Assembly: GCA_026008535.1 (NCBI GenBank)
Contig: BRKX01000003.1
Location: 19,768,001 to 19,832,000 of the forward strand
Source of the DNA: Perilla frutescens
Lineage: Eukaryota > Streptophyta > Magnoliopsida > Lamiales > Lamiaceae
Length of the DNA: 64,000 nucleotides
Direction: 5' to 3'
The notes beneath the pieces were generated by a model. That model saw only the letters and a list, made by a program, of their open reading frames with translations, was not told the DNA's origin and made no database searches. Positions within the stretch are counted from its first letter, which is position 1; each line of letters starts with the position of its first letter. Positions 12,063-24,165 of the stretch are shown here, in pieces. The position numbers and the translations under genes were made by a program.

Positions 12063-13138
12063 AAAAGTTATCAAATTTGCTAAATTACTACCAAAACCTT
12101 CCCAATGCATACAAATACAATTGTTACCTTTTGGAGGTCCTACTATTATATCACTTATTTTATTTATTATTTTCATTAAATAATTAATTTCATAAATTTA
12201 TTTTATTTATTATTTTGAAAAATTAATTTATTTTAAAAAATAATTTTTAGTAATGGCTAGTTTTAAACAGTTAATATGAGACATATTAAACTATACAACA
12301 TTTTGATTGTAATTTTTAGATCCGAAAATCTGTAATTAATCGTATCAGTTCGGAGTAGCGGCCAATCTGTGAAACAAAATCAGAAAAAAATGTAAGAGCC
12401 AAAGACTGTCGGGGGTAACGATCGTTGGGCCTCCGATGCTCAAGTCAGGAAAAGAAAAAGAGTAAAAAGCGATGAGATATGAAATAATTGAATAATTAAG
12501 TCAGAATGTAACTAGAAATCGAGGGAACGTCGTTTAAATCTGGAAAAAATGTAGGGAAGAAGCCTGGATATTGAATCGCCTGAGTGGAATTAATTCAGAA
12601 AATCGTGAACTCAGTGCTCTTAGGGTATGATGTGAAGTTTGTGGACATTACAGCGTAGTCGTCAAATGAAGAGGGAGGTCTCCTTTTTTGATTGAGGCCA
12701 AAAAAGTTGAAAATAAAATTGAGACAACAAATGTTTGATTTGGGACTACATGTGTTTTAACTTTAACCTTATTTTCATGAGATTCTTCCAAAAAATAAAT
12801 CTCATATGATCAAAAATGAAATTAATTATTTCTTTAAATATGAAAATGGTATACGGAAAAGTCATGTTAATGTTAATGTTAAAGTTAAAAATGTTAGATT
12901 ATTATAATATTTGTGAATAGTGTGACAAATTTTGCTATAACTGCGGATTTTTAGGTTATTTATTAAATAAATGGGTTTTTTGCATTTTCGGAAAAGCACG
13001 TGGGAGTTTACAAAAATTTTCCCATAAATGCATATATGAGAATTCTCATGTTGCATTGTATGAATGCCACGCGGTCTATCAAAAATAAAATTATAATTTT
13101 TGTTTTTAATAATTGAGAATACTTCCCTCCCGCTATTT
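12063..13138. other. AT-rich gap between Athila and LINE
   Basis: No ORF, RNA gene or terminal repeat was recognised. The sequence is plain AT-rich noncoding DNA that probably predates both insertions. Confidence 0.5.
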
Positions 13139-13153
13139 AAGAGTGTGTATAAT

Positions 13154-14619
13154 TCTTCTACGTGGAAATTGAAATTATTTTATGATGTTAGGTCGTAGAA
13201 GATTTTTCAATAATTCTTTACGGCCTAAGCGTGTGGCGTTTTCTTCTACGTGGCCTGGTGTTCGCCCATTGATGAATGATCTTATTCTTTGTGTATTGTT
13301 GGGAGTGGTTCGTCTATTGATTTATGGCATGATAATTGGCTCGGTTATACTATTGTTTATAAATTGACGATTCCTACCATGGTGCATGCAACGTTTGTGG
13401 ATAAGGTGGGGGATTTTCTTATGAATGGGACGTGGACTTTCACACACTCCTTTGCTCAATCTTTTCTGGATTTGATCAAGGACATCTTGTGTGTTCCTAT
13501 TACTAAGGGGGATGAGCGTGTTTGGAATAGATCGTTGCATGGGACGATTTCGGCTAAGGTAGCTCGGCTTCACACCAGAACGGATTTTTCAAATGTTAAA
13601 TGGGGGAAATGGATATGGATTCTCAAATTCCAATCCGCCGTTCCTTAGTCAGCTGGTGTCTTCTTCTTGATCGTCTGCCTACGATGGATACTCTCCATGG
13701 TTTTATTGGCCCGGGTATGTGTGCTATGTGCAAAGGAGAATTGGAATCGATGGATCATCTTTTTTTGGGACTGCCCCATGGTGGCCACAGTCTGGAGATG
13801 GGTTTTCGATATATTTCAGATTAATCATTTAGCTGCAACGTCGATTCATGAGGCTTTTTTTCATTTTATGGACCAATCATTTAGCTCGCATCTTGCGTTT
13901 TTATGGAAATAAGCGGTTGTGACCACGATCTGGTGTCTTTGGACATTTCGTAATAAGGCAATTTATGAGGACATTTCACCTACTCTCTTGTTGATTTCCA
14001 TTATTCGCGTTGCCCTTCGTGAGGTTTCATTAATGAGGGGCTCAAGAGGCTACATGAAGAACACGGTTGCTGATCTTGTTACGTTGAAAGCTTTAAAGGT
14101 TCGCCCTCCAATGGCTCCTCCTCGTCAAATGATCTCGGTCTTTTGGGTGAAGATTAATACTGATGGGGCTGCTCAAGGTGCTCCGGGTAGAATGGCGGCT
14201 GGCGGGGTTTTTAGACATGCGGATGGATCTGTTATGTGTTGTTTTCATACTGAGGAAGGGATTGGTTTTGCTTTTCTCGCTGAATTGTCTGCGGTCATTG
14301 TTGCTATGGAGTGGGCCATGAATTTGTCTCTAGACTTTATTTGGTTGGAGGCAGATTCAGTCTATATTGTTGCTCTTTTATTTTCCAGAAGTTTGCAGGT
14401 GCCATGATTTTGAACGCTCGTTGGCGGCGGGTTCCGGATTATATTTCTACTATACATTTTTGTGTGTCTCATATTTTTAGAGAAGGCAATAGTGTAGCTG
14501 GTTTGTTAGCTTCTCCTCTGGGTTTTAACGAGGCTCCGGTCCTTTGAGGTATTGTCTTGTGATATCCGGAATTTTGAGGTTCGCTTCTTTTCTCCTTTTC
14601 TTTAATACAATTCATTTAA
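13154..14619 (+). mobile_element. 5'-truncated LINE (L1-type, plant RNase H-bearing)
   Basis: The insert is flanked by a perfect 15-bp direct repeat AAGAGTGTGTATAAT at 13139-13153 and 14620-14634, as made by target-primed reverse transcription. It starts inside the C-terminal part of the LINE polyprotein, so roughly the first two thirds of the element are absent, which is normal for LINE copies. The 3' end is AT-rich rather than a long poly(A). Confidence 0.85.
13182..14547 (+). pseudogene. LINE ORF2 3' end: post-RT zinc-finger region and RNase H
   Basis: The frame starts at about 13182, shifts near 13289 and then stays in one phase to about 14400, with stops at 13646 and 13910. GSGSSIDLWHDNWLG (about 13304) is the hallmark just after plant LINE reverse transcriptases, followed by the Cys/Trp-rich zf-RVT region. 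The RNase H domain begins at KINTDGAAQGAPG (about 14150); its Asp (TDGA), Glu (AELSA) and Asp (EADS) catalytic positions are all present. A last frameshift near 14400 precedes the C-terminal HIFREGNSVAGLLAS segment. No function remains because the reverse transcriptase core is missing. Confidence 0.85.
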
Positions 14620-15102
14620 AAGAGTGTGTATAATGGTAAACTCTGCTTTTGTGTAATAATCTACAAATTATATAGAAAAAATAAATCCTAAACGCTAATT
14701 CTCATGTGTACAAAAGAATGTCAAAATAAATGATACTTTTTAGGGACACATGTGATACTTTTTAAATTTTGAATAATACTTTTTAGTATTAAGGTTGATA
14801 CTAAATTTGACATTTTTTTGCATTTTTTTTTCCGATACTTTTTTTTCTGATTTTGACGATTTTTTCATCAACGTTTTAACTGTCTGATGTGCATGTAGTG
14901 CACACAAGACCTGCTCAATCTTAAATTATATTTAAAAAACTAGACATGACAAACTTACATTTTATTGGCGGAATTGTGCCAATGCCCCGTTGTCTAACAA
15001 AAATAAAATTATGAAGATATTATTTTGTTAAGAGACGGAATTACGTCAAGATGAATATCGGGATTTAATTACGAAATTAAGGATAAGGCTTAGACACAAA
15101 AA

Positions 15103-15132
15103 TGGGGTGGGGGGGGGGGGGGGTGGGGGGGG
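15103..15132 (+). repeat. G-homopolymer tract
   Basis: This is a run of about 30 bases that is all G except for two T. It could form a G-quadruplex, or it may vary in length between individuals. It stands alone in AT-rich sequence. Confidence 0.9.
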
Positions 15133-15370
15133 AATCAAATTCTTAGAAATTGCTTTTGAGTCCTTATCTTTCTGTGTTTTATGATTTTATTTTTGTTTTT
15201 TTTAGTTGGTAAGGCAGCACACTTACGTTATTATTTCTAAGCCCCTACAATTTATGGTAACTTATTTTTGTGCCCATGAGTTTCTTAAAATTCTTTATAA
15301 AATCCCATAAGTTTTCAAAATAATGCCTATATGAGCTATACAAGTTTTCTAAACAATCTGTTAAACCTTT

Positions 15371-15760
15371 AAATTTTTTTAGAAAAATTATCAATTGGGC
15401 ACCTGAAAGATGTGTAATTTATGATTCAGAACCTAAAAAATGAAAACTCTTAGTTCAGGACCCGAAAGATGAAAACTCTCAATCTACGGCCTCAAAAATC
15501 ACAAATTTGATTTTTTTTTATTTAATTTTAACAATTTATTTATTATATTTATTTGATAATCAATGAATGAATTTTCATTGAAAATTAATATAAAATTAAT
15601 TAAAAAATAAAAAGACTCAAAATTCGTGATTTTTGAAGTCCTCAATTGAGAATTTTCATCTTTTGAATCCTTAATTGAGCATTTTTTATCTTTCAAATCC
15701 TGAATTAATAAATTACATATCTTCCGGATCCTGAATCGACAATTCTCAATCTTTTTAACA
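15371..15760. repeat. Foldback (inverted repeat) element
   Basis: The left arm (about 15371-15505) and right arm (about 15615-15755) are imperfect inverted copies built from repeating units of about 32 bp containing GAAAGATGAAAA / TTTTCATCTTTT. The spacer is AT-only. It is probably a MITE-like foldback; no target duplication was identified. Confidence 0.55.
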
Positions 15761-16291
15761 TGTTCAACTTTCCCTTCATCAAGATTTAATCGGACACGAT
15801 GAGATCATTTGGTGTTTATGCTTGTATGAGGTCAGTGTTATAAAAACCTAATCAATCAATTCAATTCGTTAAATCATGTCGATGATATAATAAAATAAAA
15901 ATTAATATTTACTAAATAAAATTTACATGCCATTAGAATTATTTAAAAAAAAAAAACCTCAAAAATTATAAAATATGCAAACATTTAATAAACTATTATC
16001 GTGTTGATCAGATAACAACACAACACGCTACAAAAAAAAAATCGCATTTGTATCATGTCGTGTCAACAATTGTTACCCTTAGCTAGATTCAACTTGAATT
16101 TAAAGATACTCGAATAACTTTCGAGTTTACTGTAAATAAATTGAACTTTTTTAATGGAATCAAAAGAAGTTTTTAGATTTTAGAAATCTAATTAACGAGA
16201 TTTAATCGAACCAACTAGATGTTAAATCTCATAGTAGATGCTGTTAGTGAACGTTCAAACTGCTCAAAGCAAAGTAGAATGGGGTGCAAAT

Positions 16292-19200
16292 TCAGAATCG
16301 TCTGAAACGCCCCTTCCTATTTCGAAGCCATGCTAAGGCAGCAACCGTTGCTCCACCTAAATGAGCTGATCCAGAAACTCGTGTTTCTCCCTGATATAGC
16401 ACACGAAACTAGTGTTAGAGCAGCATACGGATGTGGCATCGATCAATGTTCATAAGACAGCGAAACGAGCTAGAGCAGGAAAAGATCAAAGTGACGAGAT
16501 AATGAAATGATGTACAAAAATACTGATTCATGGTTTAAATTGCTCAAATATAAGAAGGGGAAGTCTTGTTTGATACTGTCTTATGGGTTAAAATCCGTAG
16601 GATGGATCAAGACCCGGATCTAAACCCAATCAATACCAACAAAATTACAAATATACCATTGAATATGAATTTGAATCCGGATCTTCACCCATCTTATAAA
16701 TTTTGACCAATAAGACGATCTCACATTAGTTTTTGTCGTATAAGAATAGTTGTATGCAGTTAATCAGATTCACATTATCCCATTTTCATGAATGACATTT
16801 CAACCAAGGCAAAATCAACTATGGCGTATCACGTATGAAATGGATTTTTCGTTCATAAAACAAGACTTGATTTGAATTCGTAATGATGGATCGAGTTTAA
16901 TGGTATTATAGAATAAAGAAAAGCAATGGAAAAATGAAAAAATAACATACTTGCCATGCCCTCCAGATATCATGACCAATAATAAAGATCCCCTGGCAAA
17001 ACATTAGGACAAGAAATAAGTAAGTCGACAAATTTCCTTCATGTTTCTTCATAACAACGTAGTTTTAACCTTACCACTAAGATAGCTGGCATTGGTATGA
17101 ACATTTCAAAATAGACGATATTTCTCGGAAATAGAAAAATATCAAGCAGCATTATCGCATTCACAGCTCCACTTGCACCCTAAAAAATGTAAGAGGAGAG
17201 TTACCAATGTGACCATAATTCTACACATTATATTCAACCTTTGAAAGATGATGCAAGGAGAGTGATATTGTATAAGACTTCTATCTTCCTTGTTCAATCT
17301 TTAAAATTACATAATAAACCACGTCTTCAATGAAAAAAGAACAACCAGATATTCAAGCTTAAAAGAATATCTAAGATCATGGAAGAAGTTCGATAAGAGA
17401 AATTAAAATCAAGACTTCAAGACAATTTTAATCTTTTTGTGAGGCAAGACTTGGAGACATTTCACAGGAAAATCTGTTGAGAATTTTTATGGTACCAACC
17501 TCCCTTGATATTTGTCTATGGTGTGAGAACACAATGACTAGGTTCTTCATTTGCATCGAATAAAGCAATAATAAAATTCATAAGAAGGAGGAATATTTTG
17601 GCTGAATAGCAAAAGAAAAAAGTGAATCAATAATAACATTAATATGAGAAGCAAGGGGAAGGCTTAACAGCCATTGGAAACAATTAAAAAACTTAGCACA
17701 AAAACAAATAATAGGACATAAATAATACTGCATGCAGCCAATATTTTTCCGGTCAATATTCTATCCACACTTATACTCCTATAGGGAACACAATAATATA
17801 AAGAAGGCAAATTGATTAGTAATGCGTACCAATGCCGGAATTTTTGAAGAGCTAATACCTCGCATCTGCTCCTTCTGGACATCAGAAAGAATGAATCATA
17901 ATATGTATATAGAATTTCCTTTTGATAAATGACATCATTTGCACAATTTGATAGATGATATTGTGGTCTATCTGTACAGTTAATGAAAAAGTTCAACAAG
18001 CATGTTAGTTAATAATGTCAAGACTTTATATTTTGGGCTATGATGGTTTAAGATTTGAAATACAGAAAATTTGCAAATGTAAATGCAAAATAACATAAAA
18101 CATTTAAATGACAACCACAATCCCAATTTCCAGAATAGAAGAAGCAAAACAGCTCAAAAGAAGAACCTAATCACTAAAGCATCAACATCCTAATCAGTAA
18201 AGCATCAACATCGATCAATTTTATTTTGATATATTACACTCACAATCGCAGAAAATTACAAATCACAATGAGCCCTACTCTTTTGTTTAGTTGCTTGATT
18301 TTAATAGAAAGTGTATCAATTTACCTGGAGTGATGGAGCTATGAAAGCATGATATGCCAAATAAAAGATTGAGCCAGCAATTGCACCACTTAGATACAAC
18401 TTGAGCAAATATTCTGGTCCAAAATTTCGTCCTATCTGTCCAATAAAATTACATTTCATTCAGTTACTTTACTTTAAAATAATTGTAATGAAGAAATATT
18501 GCGTACTATATAATTTTCCAATCCAAGCTAACAAAATGCAAGAAAGAACTAAAAACCAAATTGAGAGCAATAACTAAAGCCAACTTATCTTACACTTGTT
18601 CCAAAGAAGTAGAGTCCCATCATATTTCCAAAAAGATGAAATGCGTCTCTATGACTGAACGCATTGGTTATCAATGTGTGCAACCGGCCACTTGTAAAAC
18701 TGTCTACAGAAATCTGAGAAGTAACAATAAACAGAAACAACATTTGTAGTGACTTAGCTTCTTTTAATTTCACAAAGTAGTGGCATAGCTTCTTGTAATT
18801 TCACTCATTAATCATTATGATCAACTTACCATGAAATTCTTCATCATAAACGTAGGGTCTGCAACCTTCCATAATATAAAAACAGCAAGATTTGCCGTTA
18901 TCAATCCTATCACAACTCCGTCAACTGTAAACCTTCTAAAAACTGATCTCCTATAAAGCACAAAACAATTATGGTTTTCCTACTCAGGTATTTCTGATGC
19001 TTATCAAGTTAGAACATAGAAGGCATAAAATTAGATATTTCGTTAGCAGATGCTCACTCAGAACCATGAATGAGTAAAATAATATTTAAACTGAGACAAA
19101 TGAGCAAACTGATTCAGTACATGGCAAAAATATTTGTAACTTCTACATGTTTATTAAGTTACATTTCGCCATACATCAATGCACAAGTTTACGCATTCCT

Positions 19201-21047
19201 CTCTGCATACAGCCAAGAATTCAATTGACTCATTTTGACATTAACCTGCACAAGCCACTCCTAATATATTATGAATAGATTGGATAAATAATTGTTCAAC
19301 CAATAATGAAGGACTAGACCTAGCAAAGGATGACCAAATTACGATGTACAAAGTTGCCATTGATGCTTTACCCCACAATTCTTTCTCTTCCCACTGATAA
19401 CAAAAAGAAGCATCTATCTTCTGCTCATAAAGAGGGATAAAAGCTTAGAAGCATCCATAGGATCATCCATGGTTCCTCTTTCATAATGGACTATGGAATG
19501 ATTACAAATGTGCATGAAGGATTTAATTCTCAGAATCAATCATATATTCATATCTAAGATTCCTATCTTACTATGCACATCAAATGAATATGGTCAAAAC
19601 ATCCTACTATCTATTATCTACTGATACTACTATTATTCTACCTCTACCTTAAGAGGATCTTGACAGAAATGGTTATTGCCAGTCCTTGGTGATTACTAAA
19701 CCATCAACACTGGTATGCCAGAAAGGTCATTCATTTCATAGAGTATGAAATTAATCTGTGAATAGCATTTGAAACACACAAACCATGAAAAAGTACCAGG
19801 ATGTAAAGTTTCATCCACTAACTTGCACTGGCCTTCTCCAGCCAAGAGAAAGATAAAATAAATCTTTAAGGAGCTAAGGAGATACAGAAACAGTCAAACA
19901 ATCAAATATTTCTGCAGGAAAACAACCAATTCTACCTATGGACACAACACATCTTGTATGATTTTCAAAGTATATACAATTGAAAATGCTTCAAAGCATA
20001 TAACCTATCAGAAAATGACATTTTTTATAGATGGTGTATACTCAATAACTTCCGTAAGCACCCGGAGTTGCTAATCCTACCATTCTAATAAAGCTTGCGA
20101 TGTGTACAAAATATTAATCTATTATCTTCAACTTCAAGAACACATTTTCTAAATGCTATTACAAATAGCTGCACTTTTGAGTTTGTTGCACAGGTTGAAG
20201 AACGCACACACAAATTAACTAGACAAAGGTCAAATCAGGCGTCTCTGGCTGTACTTATCAAGTAGTGCAGTGTAAATAGAGCTTCAATTTAGCAAGGGTT
20301 TTGAAGTCCCAAGAAAAGGTAAACCATTATAGCATGAACAACCAAACAAGCAGACGTTTGTCATCTTTCACGTGACGTCGAGCTTGCAGACTTGAACAGC
20401 AGAATGGAACATGTCTAGCTAAGTCTGATCACACCAATTCTCACTTCCTCACCAATCAATAATCTTTACACGATCATTTTAGCATAAAACTTTACTTGAT
20501 ACAACAGATCATTACAGCAATTCGACAAATTCAAAATTAGAAAGAAAGATTAGGTCTCTTACAAAATCCGCGTAATTTCCACAGATTCGCAAGAGAAACT
20601 TTCCACCAACATTAGAATAATATTAACCATTCTATCTCCAGAAGGAAATTAACTAAACGTATCAAGACAATGAGAGAGAGAGAGAGAGTACCTTCCGCGG
20701 TCCATTGACTGAAAAGAGTGCAAGAATCTTCTGGTACGAATCGTAGCAGGAAATTTGCCTTGCCCCTTCAAAAGGGCGTTCGAAAAAAACATTCTTGCAA
20801 GAACAAAGCTCCGAAAACCCCCGTTTCTCATCGTCCCTGTGACGGCGTTGGGAGTGCATAGATTCCATAAATGGGAACGTGAAATCGAGGAATAGTGAGA
20901 GAGATAGCGTTGATGAAATGGATTGGAAGTGGATTTTGGGATTGCCGATGAAAACGCAGATTTAGGCGAGAATAAGTTGGCATAAGTAGGGGAGCAGCCA
21001 TTTCTTGTGATTTTAGAGAACAGCTCCACACAGAACGGCCTTCGCAT
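16292..21047 (-). CDS. RBL12: Mitochondrial rhomboid protease, RBL12-like (8 exons, 332 aa)
   Basis: This is an intramembrane serine protease of the rhomboid family, probably in the mitochondrial inner membrane. Exons on the minus strand: 21047-20692, 18950-18830, 18713-18594, 18435-18325, 17874-17830, 17179-17075, 16992-16951, 16390-16292. Every junction has GT/AG and the sum is 999 bp, an open 332-residue frame close to the length I recall for Arabidopsis RBL12. Residues 1-118 are rich in Arg, Ser and Phe and poor in acidic residues, like a mitochondrial presequence. Hydrophobic segments lie at about 130-148, 184-198, 207-231, 254-270, 277-296 and 307-323. Motifs: H185 and N189 in the HLFGNM loop, catalytic Ser254 in GASG and catalytic His310 in SAHLGG. 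ATG 21045-21047 is the first in frame. It is the only host gene here that looks intact. Assignment to RBL12 rather than a plastid paralogue rests on the FGTSIGRNFGPEYLLKLY-type loop and the presequence. Confidence 0.92.
16570..16731. repeat. Small palindromic MITE in intron 7 of the rhomboid gene
   Basis: Left arm TACTGTCTTATGGGTTAAAA (from about 16574) and right arm ending near 16730 are inverted copies. Both read roughly GTCTTAT-GG-CAAAAT followed by AGATGGGT-AAGA-CCGGAT when read inward. The size of about 160 bp and the terminal inverted repeat fit a MITE. It lies wholly within the intron and leaves the splice sites untouched. Confidence 0.6.
18951..20691 (-). other. Large first intron of the rhomboid gene
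   Basis: The intron is 1,741 bp with donor GTACTC after exon 1 and acceptor CTTTATAG before exon 2. It holds no ORF or terminal repeat that I could recognise. A GA-repeat (20670-20688) lies directly beside the donor site. Confidence 0.75.
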
Positions 21048-21093
21048 TTTTTGGCGGAATATGATCTCACTCTCTCAGTCTCACTCCCTCTCT

Positions 21094-21105
21094 CCATATT
21101 ATATG
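21094..21105 (-). promoter_or_regulatory. Candidate TATA element of the rhomboid gene
   Basis: CATATAATATGG on the minus strand lies about 50 bp upstream of the start codon and is followed by a GA-rich leader (21060-21093). The distance allows a very short 5' UTR; a second, more distal promoter cannot be excluded. Confidence 0.3.
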
Positions 21106-22137
21106 CTTGGCGGTCTCCGTGAGACGTCCCATTCGCCCACCCTATTCGATTTCGGGTTTATTCAATTTGGATTTATTCGGTTAAATTTTTTTCCGATTTA
21201 AAAATTCTTAGCTATAACTATAATCTTTCTATCTTCGGGCCGATATGTTAACAAAGTTTTTCACATGTATAACTTATGTCTTCGATAATTCTAAAAAATG
21301 ATTACCATCTCTTATTCTTAAAATAAATAAACACAAGAGAAATAAGATAAAATGAAACACTATTATGAATATAAAATTTCATTAACATGCATCACATAAA
21401 GAAATCAACAATACATGAAATGACAAATAACAATAATCTTCAATTATCATTTGTTCTTCCAAAAACAACAATTTCAAATTATATCATAAATCTAATTATA
21501 GCTCAATCTTCGATCTAATTTGAAGTATAATATTCTTCTTCTTTAACAATAATATTTGAAGGTCCTTCACCTTCATGTTCGATTTCATTTTTAAAATCAT
21601 CATCATTTATTAAAAGAAATAAGAACATTATAAAATTATACATTTAAATAATTTAAAACATGATAAATAATAACTAGCTAGTACAAAAAGATATGAGAAA
21701 ATAAAATGATAAAAATAATATAATTAAAATCACACACTAAGAACATTCGAATAATAAAGAAAAAATCAAAATTAAGTACATTTCATGAAAATAATGTCCA
21801 ACCTTAGTTCATTCTTTCAAAAAATAATATTTTCAAATTACATTACAATAACTATTCTCAATCATCGATATAAATATTGGAATTATATTATTTTATCTAT
21901 TAAACAAACGATAACATTAGAATGTGCATACAATTAAATAATTGCAAACATGATAAATAATATAATTTTAATACTTTATAATTTCAATGATATATAATAA
22001 ATTAATAATAGAGGAATAAAGAGATGAAAGATGATTTTCTTAACAAAAAATAAAATAAAATAATAAAATAAATTAAAGTAAAAGGTTCGTCCTTCAAGAA
22101 ACAACAAAGGAATAAACAACATGTATTGTCGAACTCC
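21106..22137. other. AT-rich upstream intergenic region
   Basis: This includes the upstream region of the rhomboid gene and roughly 900 bp of AT-rich DNA. No gene or terminal repeat was recognised. Confidence 0.5.
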
Positions 22138-23324
22138 AATAATGTAAAGAGCCACTTTTATGTAATTTGAATCATTTTAATTGCTTAATTGTTTGGAATT
22201 GAATTTTAATTTATTTGGTAATACTCGATAAAATTAAACGGACTTGAGGGAGTCCGGCATTGTGCCCCTAGTACAAAAAAGAAATTTTAGAACTTAAACT
22301 TAGACCTTAGAATTATTGTTTGAGCTTGTTTAAATGTTTTTAAATTTATTTCGCAATCAAAAAAGAATTTATTCTACATTTGAGCTAGGGCTAGTATATT
22401 TATTTTAATAGATTTTTTTAAGAGTCTCAAAGTATCATACAATCCATTGAGATGAGTCTTGACTTGTTTAGGAGGGAAAGCCTTTAATAAATAAAGTAAA
22501 TAAATATCATTTATATCCCCATCATCCCCTAGAAGCTTCCATACTCATTCACACAAAAGAGAGAGATCTTCCCACCTATTACTCCAAACCCTCAACCAGG
22601 ATCCAAGCTCTACAGCAGATCAATTAGTCAACTTTTCAATTCAAAGAGCTGTAGCAAGATCAACTATTGTCATAAGTTTTTCAACTCAATTTTATGTATT
22701 AACCTTTCTCATCTATATCTATATTATATCTAAAAGTAAGATAGTCACTATAAATAGTAATAATTAGTTTTCCCGCCTAAATGCACTTTCTATAAATAAA
22801 AATAAAATATCTATTAATTAATTAATATTTATATTATATAGTCATTCAATACTAGAATTTCAATATTATAAATTATTTTTTTTATTTTGCAAAAATACCA
22901 CTCCTATTTTTTTCGAAAATTATTTTGTTCATAAGATGAAATAAATTATGTAGCCTTTAGATTGTTGGTTTATACGTGAATTTTCTAAACACCTATTTTT
23001 TTCTTTACAATGGATCATAATTTTATGTTAATTATCATTCTTTTAAGTATTATGAGTGAATATTCGAATATAATAATTTAAAAATATTTTAAATTTTTAA
23101 GTTGATTGAATATATTAAAATAATTCCAGATCCACATCAAAATTTCAATTGAATATATTTAAATTTTCAAATTAAATGTATTAATCAAGATACACATCGA
23201 GAATTTTAAATTAAATATACTTAAATTTTTAAATTAAATGTATTAATTGAACTTAACAATTAATTGTTAAATATATTTATGTCATGAATTATATATAGAC
23301 ATATATATATATGTATATATGTAT

Positions 23325-23551
23325 GGGGTTGGATTCAGGTGAGAAAATATCTTATGTGAGAAATGAGAAAAATGTTCATCGTATTGTATTTTATTGCTTA
23401 AATATTTTATTGTTTAATTGCTATAATTTCATTGCACACGTGGGACAACATAATTACACGATAAAATTACATCTATTAAGCAGTAAATTACAATAAAAAA
23501 ATATTTTCTCATTTCTCACACCAATAAATATTTCTCACCCGAACCAAAACC
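23325..23551. mobile_element. MITE with ~47-bp terminal inverted repeats
   Basis: The left end GGGGTTGGATTCAGGTGAGA and the inverted right end GGTTTTGGTTCGGGTGAGAA continue to a shared GTGAGAAATGAGAAAA. Termini of this type belong to a common plant Mutator-related MITE group. The target duplication is obscured by the TA/TG repeats on both sides. It is 227 bp and noncoding. Confidence 0.7.

Positions 23552-23554
<3 letters not shown>

Positions 23555-23593
<39 letters not shown>
23555..23593 (+). repeat. (TG)n microsatellite
   Basis: A run of about 19 TG dinucleotides immediately right of the MITE, preceded by TATATG repeats on its left side. The MITE probably inserted into a pre-existing dinucleotide repeat. 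Confidence 0.9.
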
Positions 23594-23594
<1 letters not shown>

Positions 23595-23903
23595 TAAATA
23601 GTTAAAGCTTATACTTTTAGTTTTTCAAACAAAAATCATCTCACATCAAAAAACTTACAAATATTGTTATGCATGAACAAATTATAAATTATGAGTCCCA
23701 ACAATGATATTTCCACATTTGTTGATCTCTATGTTGAGATCAAATGTAATATTTAGATATTTGATATTATCATTTTAATATTAAATATTAAATATTAAAT
23801 ATATTTTAAATTTACATATTTGAATTAAATTATATATATTAAATAGTTCGAATGAAATATTTTTAAAATAATGATTTAAATTTTCTACTCTTTAATTGAT
23901 TAA

Positions 23904-24165
23904 GGGTGTTTCTATATACACCACCCTTTTTTCTTTATACATCACACATTTTTTTTTCATATTTTCATATTTTATCTTTACACACCACGATAAAAGTCAT
24001 ATCTATCCTTTCACTATGAAAATAAATTTTAAAAAATAATTCAAAAGAAATTAAAAAAAATATTCTCCATTCTCACTATCTCCCCTCCATACTACAAACC
24101 TGCCGCCCTCCGTCACCGTCACCTTTCTTCCTGACCTGCCACGTTCGCGTTTCTTCCCCAATAAT
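23904..24165 (+). mobile_element. Partial copy of the 26280/42060 Mutator-like MITE family
   Basis: It starts GGGTGTTTCTATATACACCA, like the termini at 26280-27102, and continues with similar TTTCTTTATACA and CTCCCCTCC segments. The right terminus is missing. It lies inside the Helitron at 22718-25345. Confidence 0.5.

Larger units (their letters stand above)
14635..16291. other. Intergenic region between LINE and RBL12-like gene
   Basis: No coding sequence seen. It contains a cluster of GATACTTTTT motifs (14728-14850), a G-homopolymer tract (15103-15132), a foldback repeat (15371-15760) and AT-rich filler. The last few hundred bases (to 16291) should include the 3' UTR of the minus-strand rhomboid gene. 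Confidence 0.5.

Noticed and set aside
20828..21097. Alternative ORF overlapping exon 1 of the rhomboid gene
   Set aside because: Different frame, no continuation into exon 2; the frame from 21047 joins perfectly with seven further exons.
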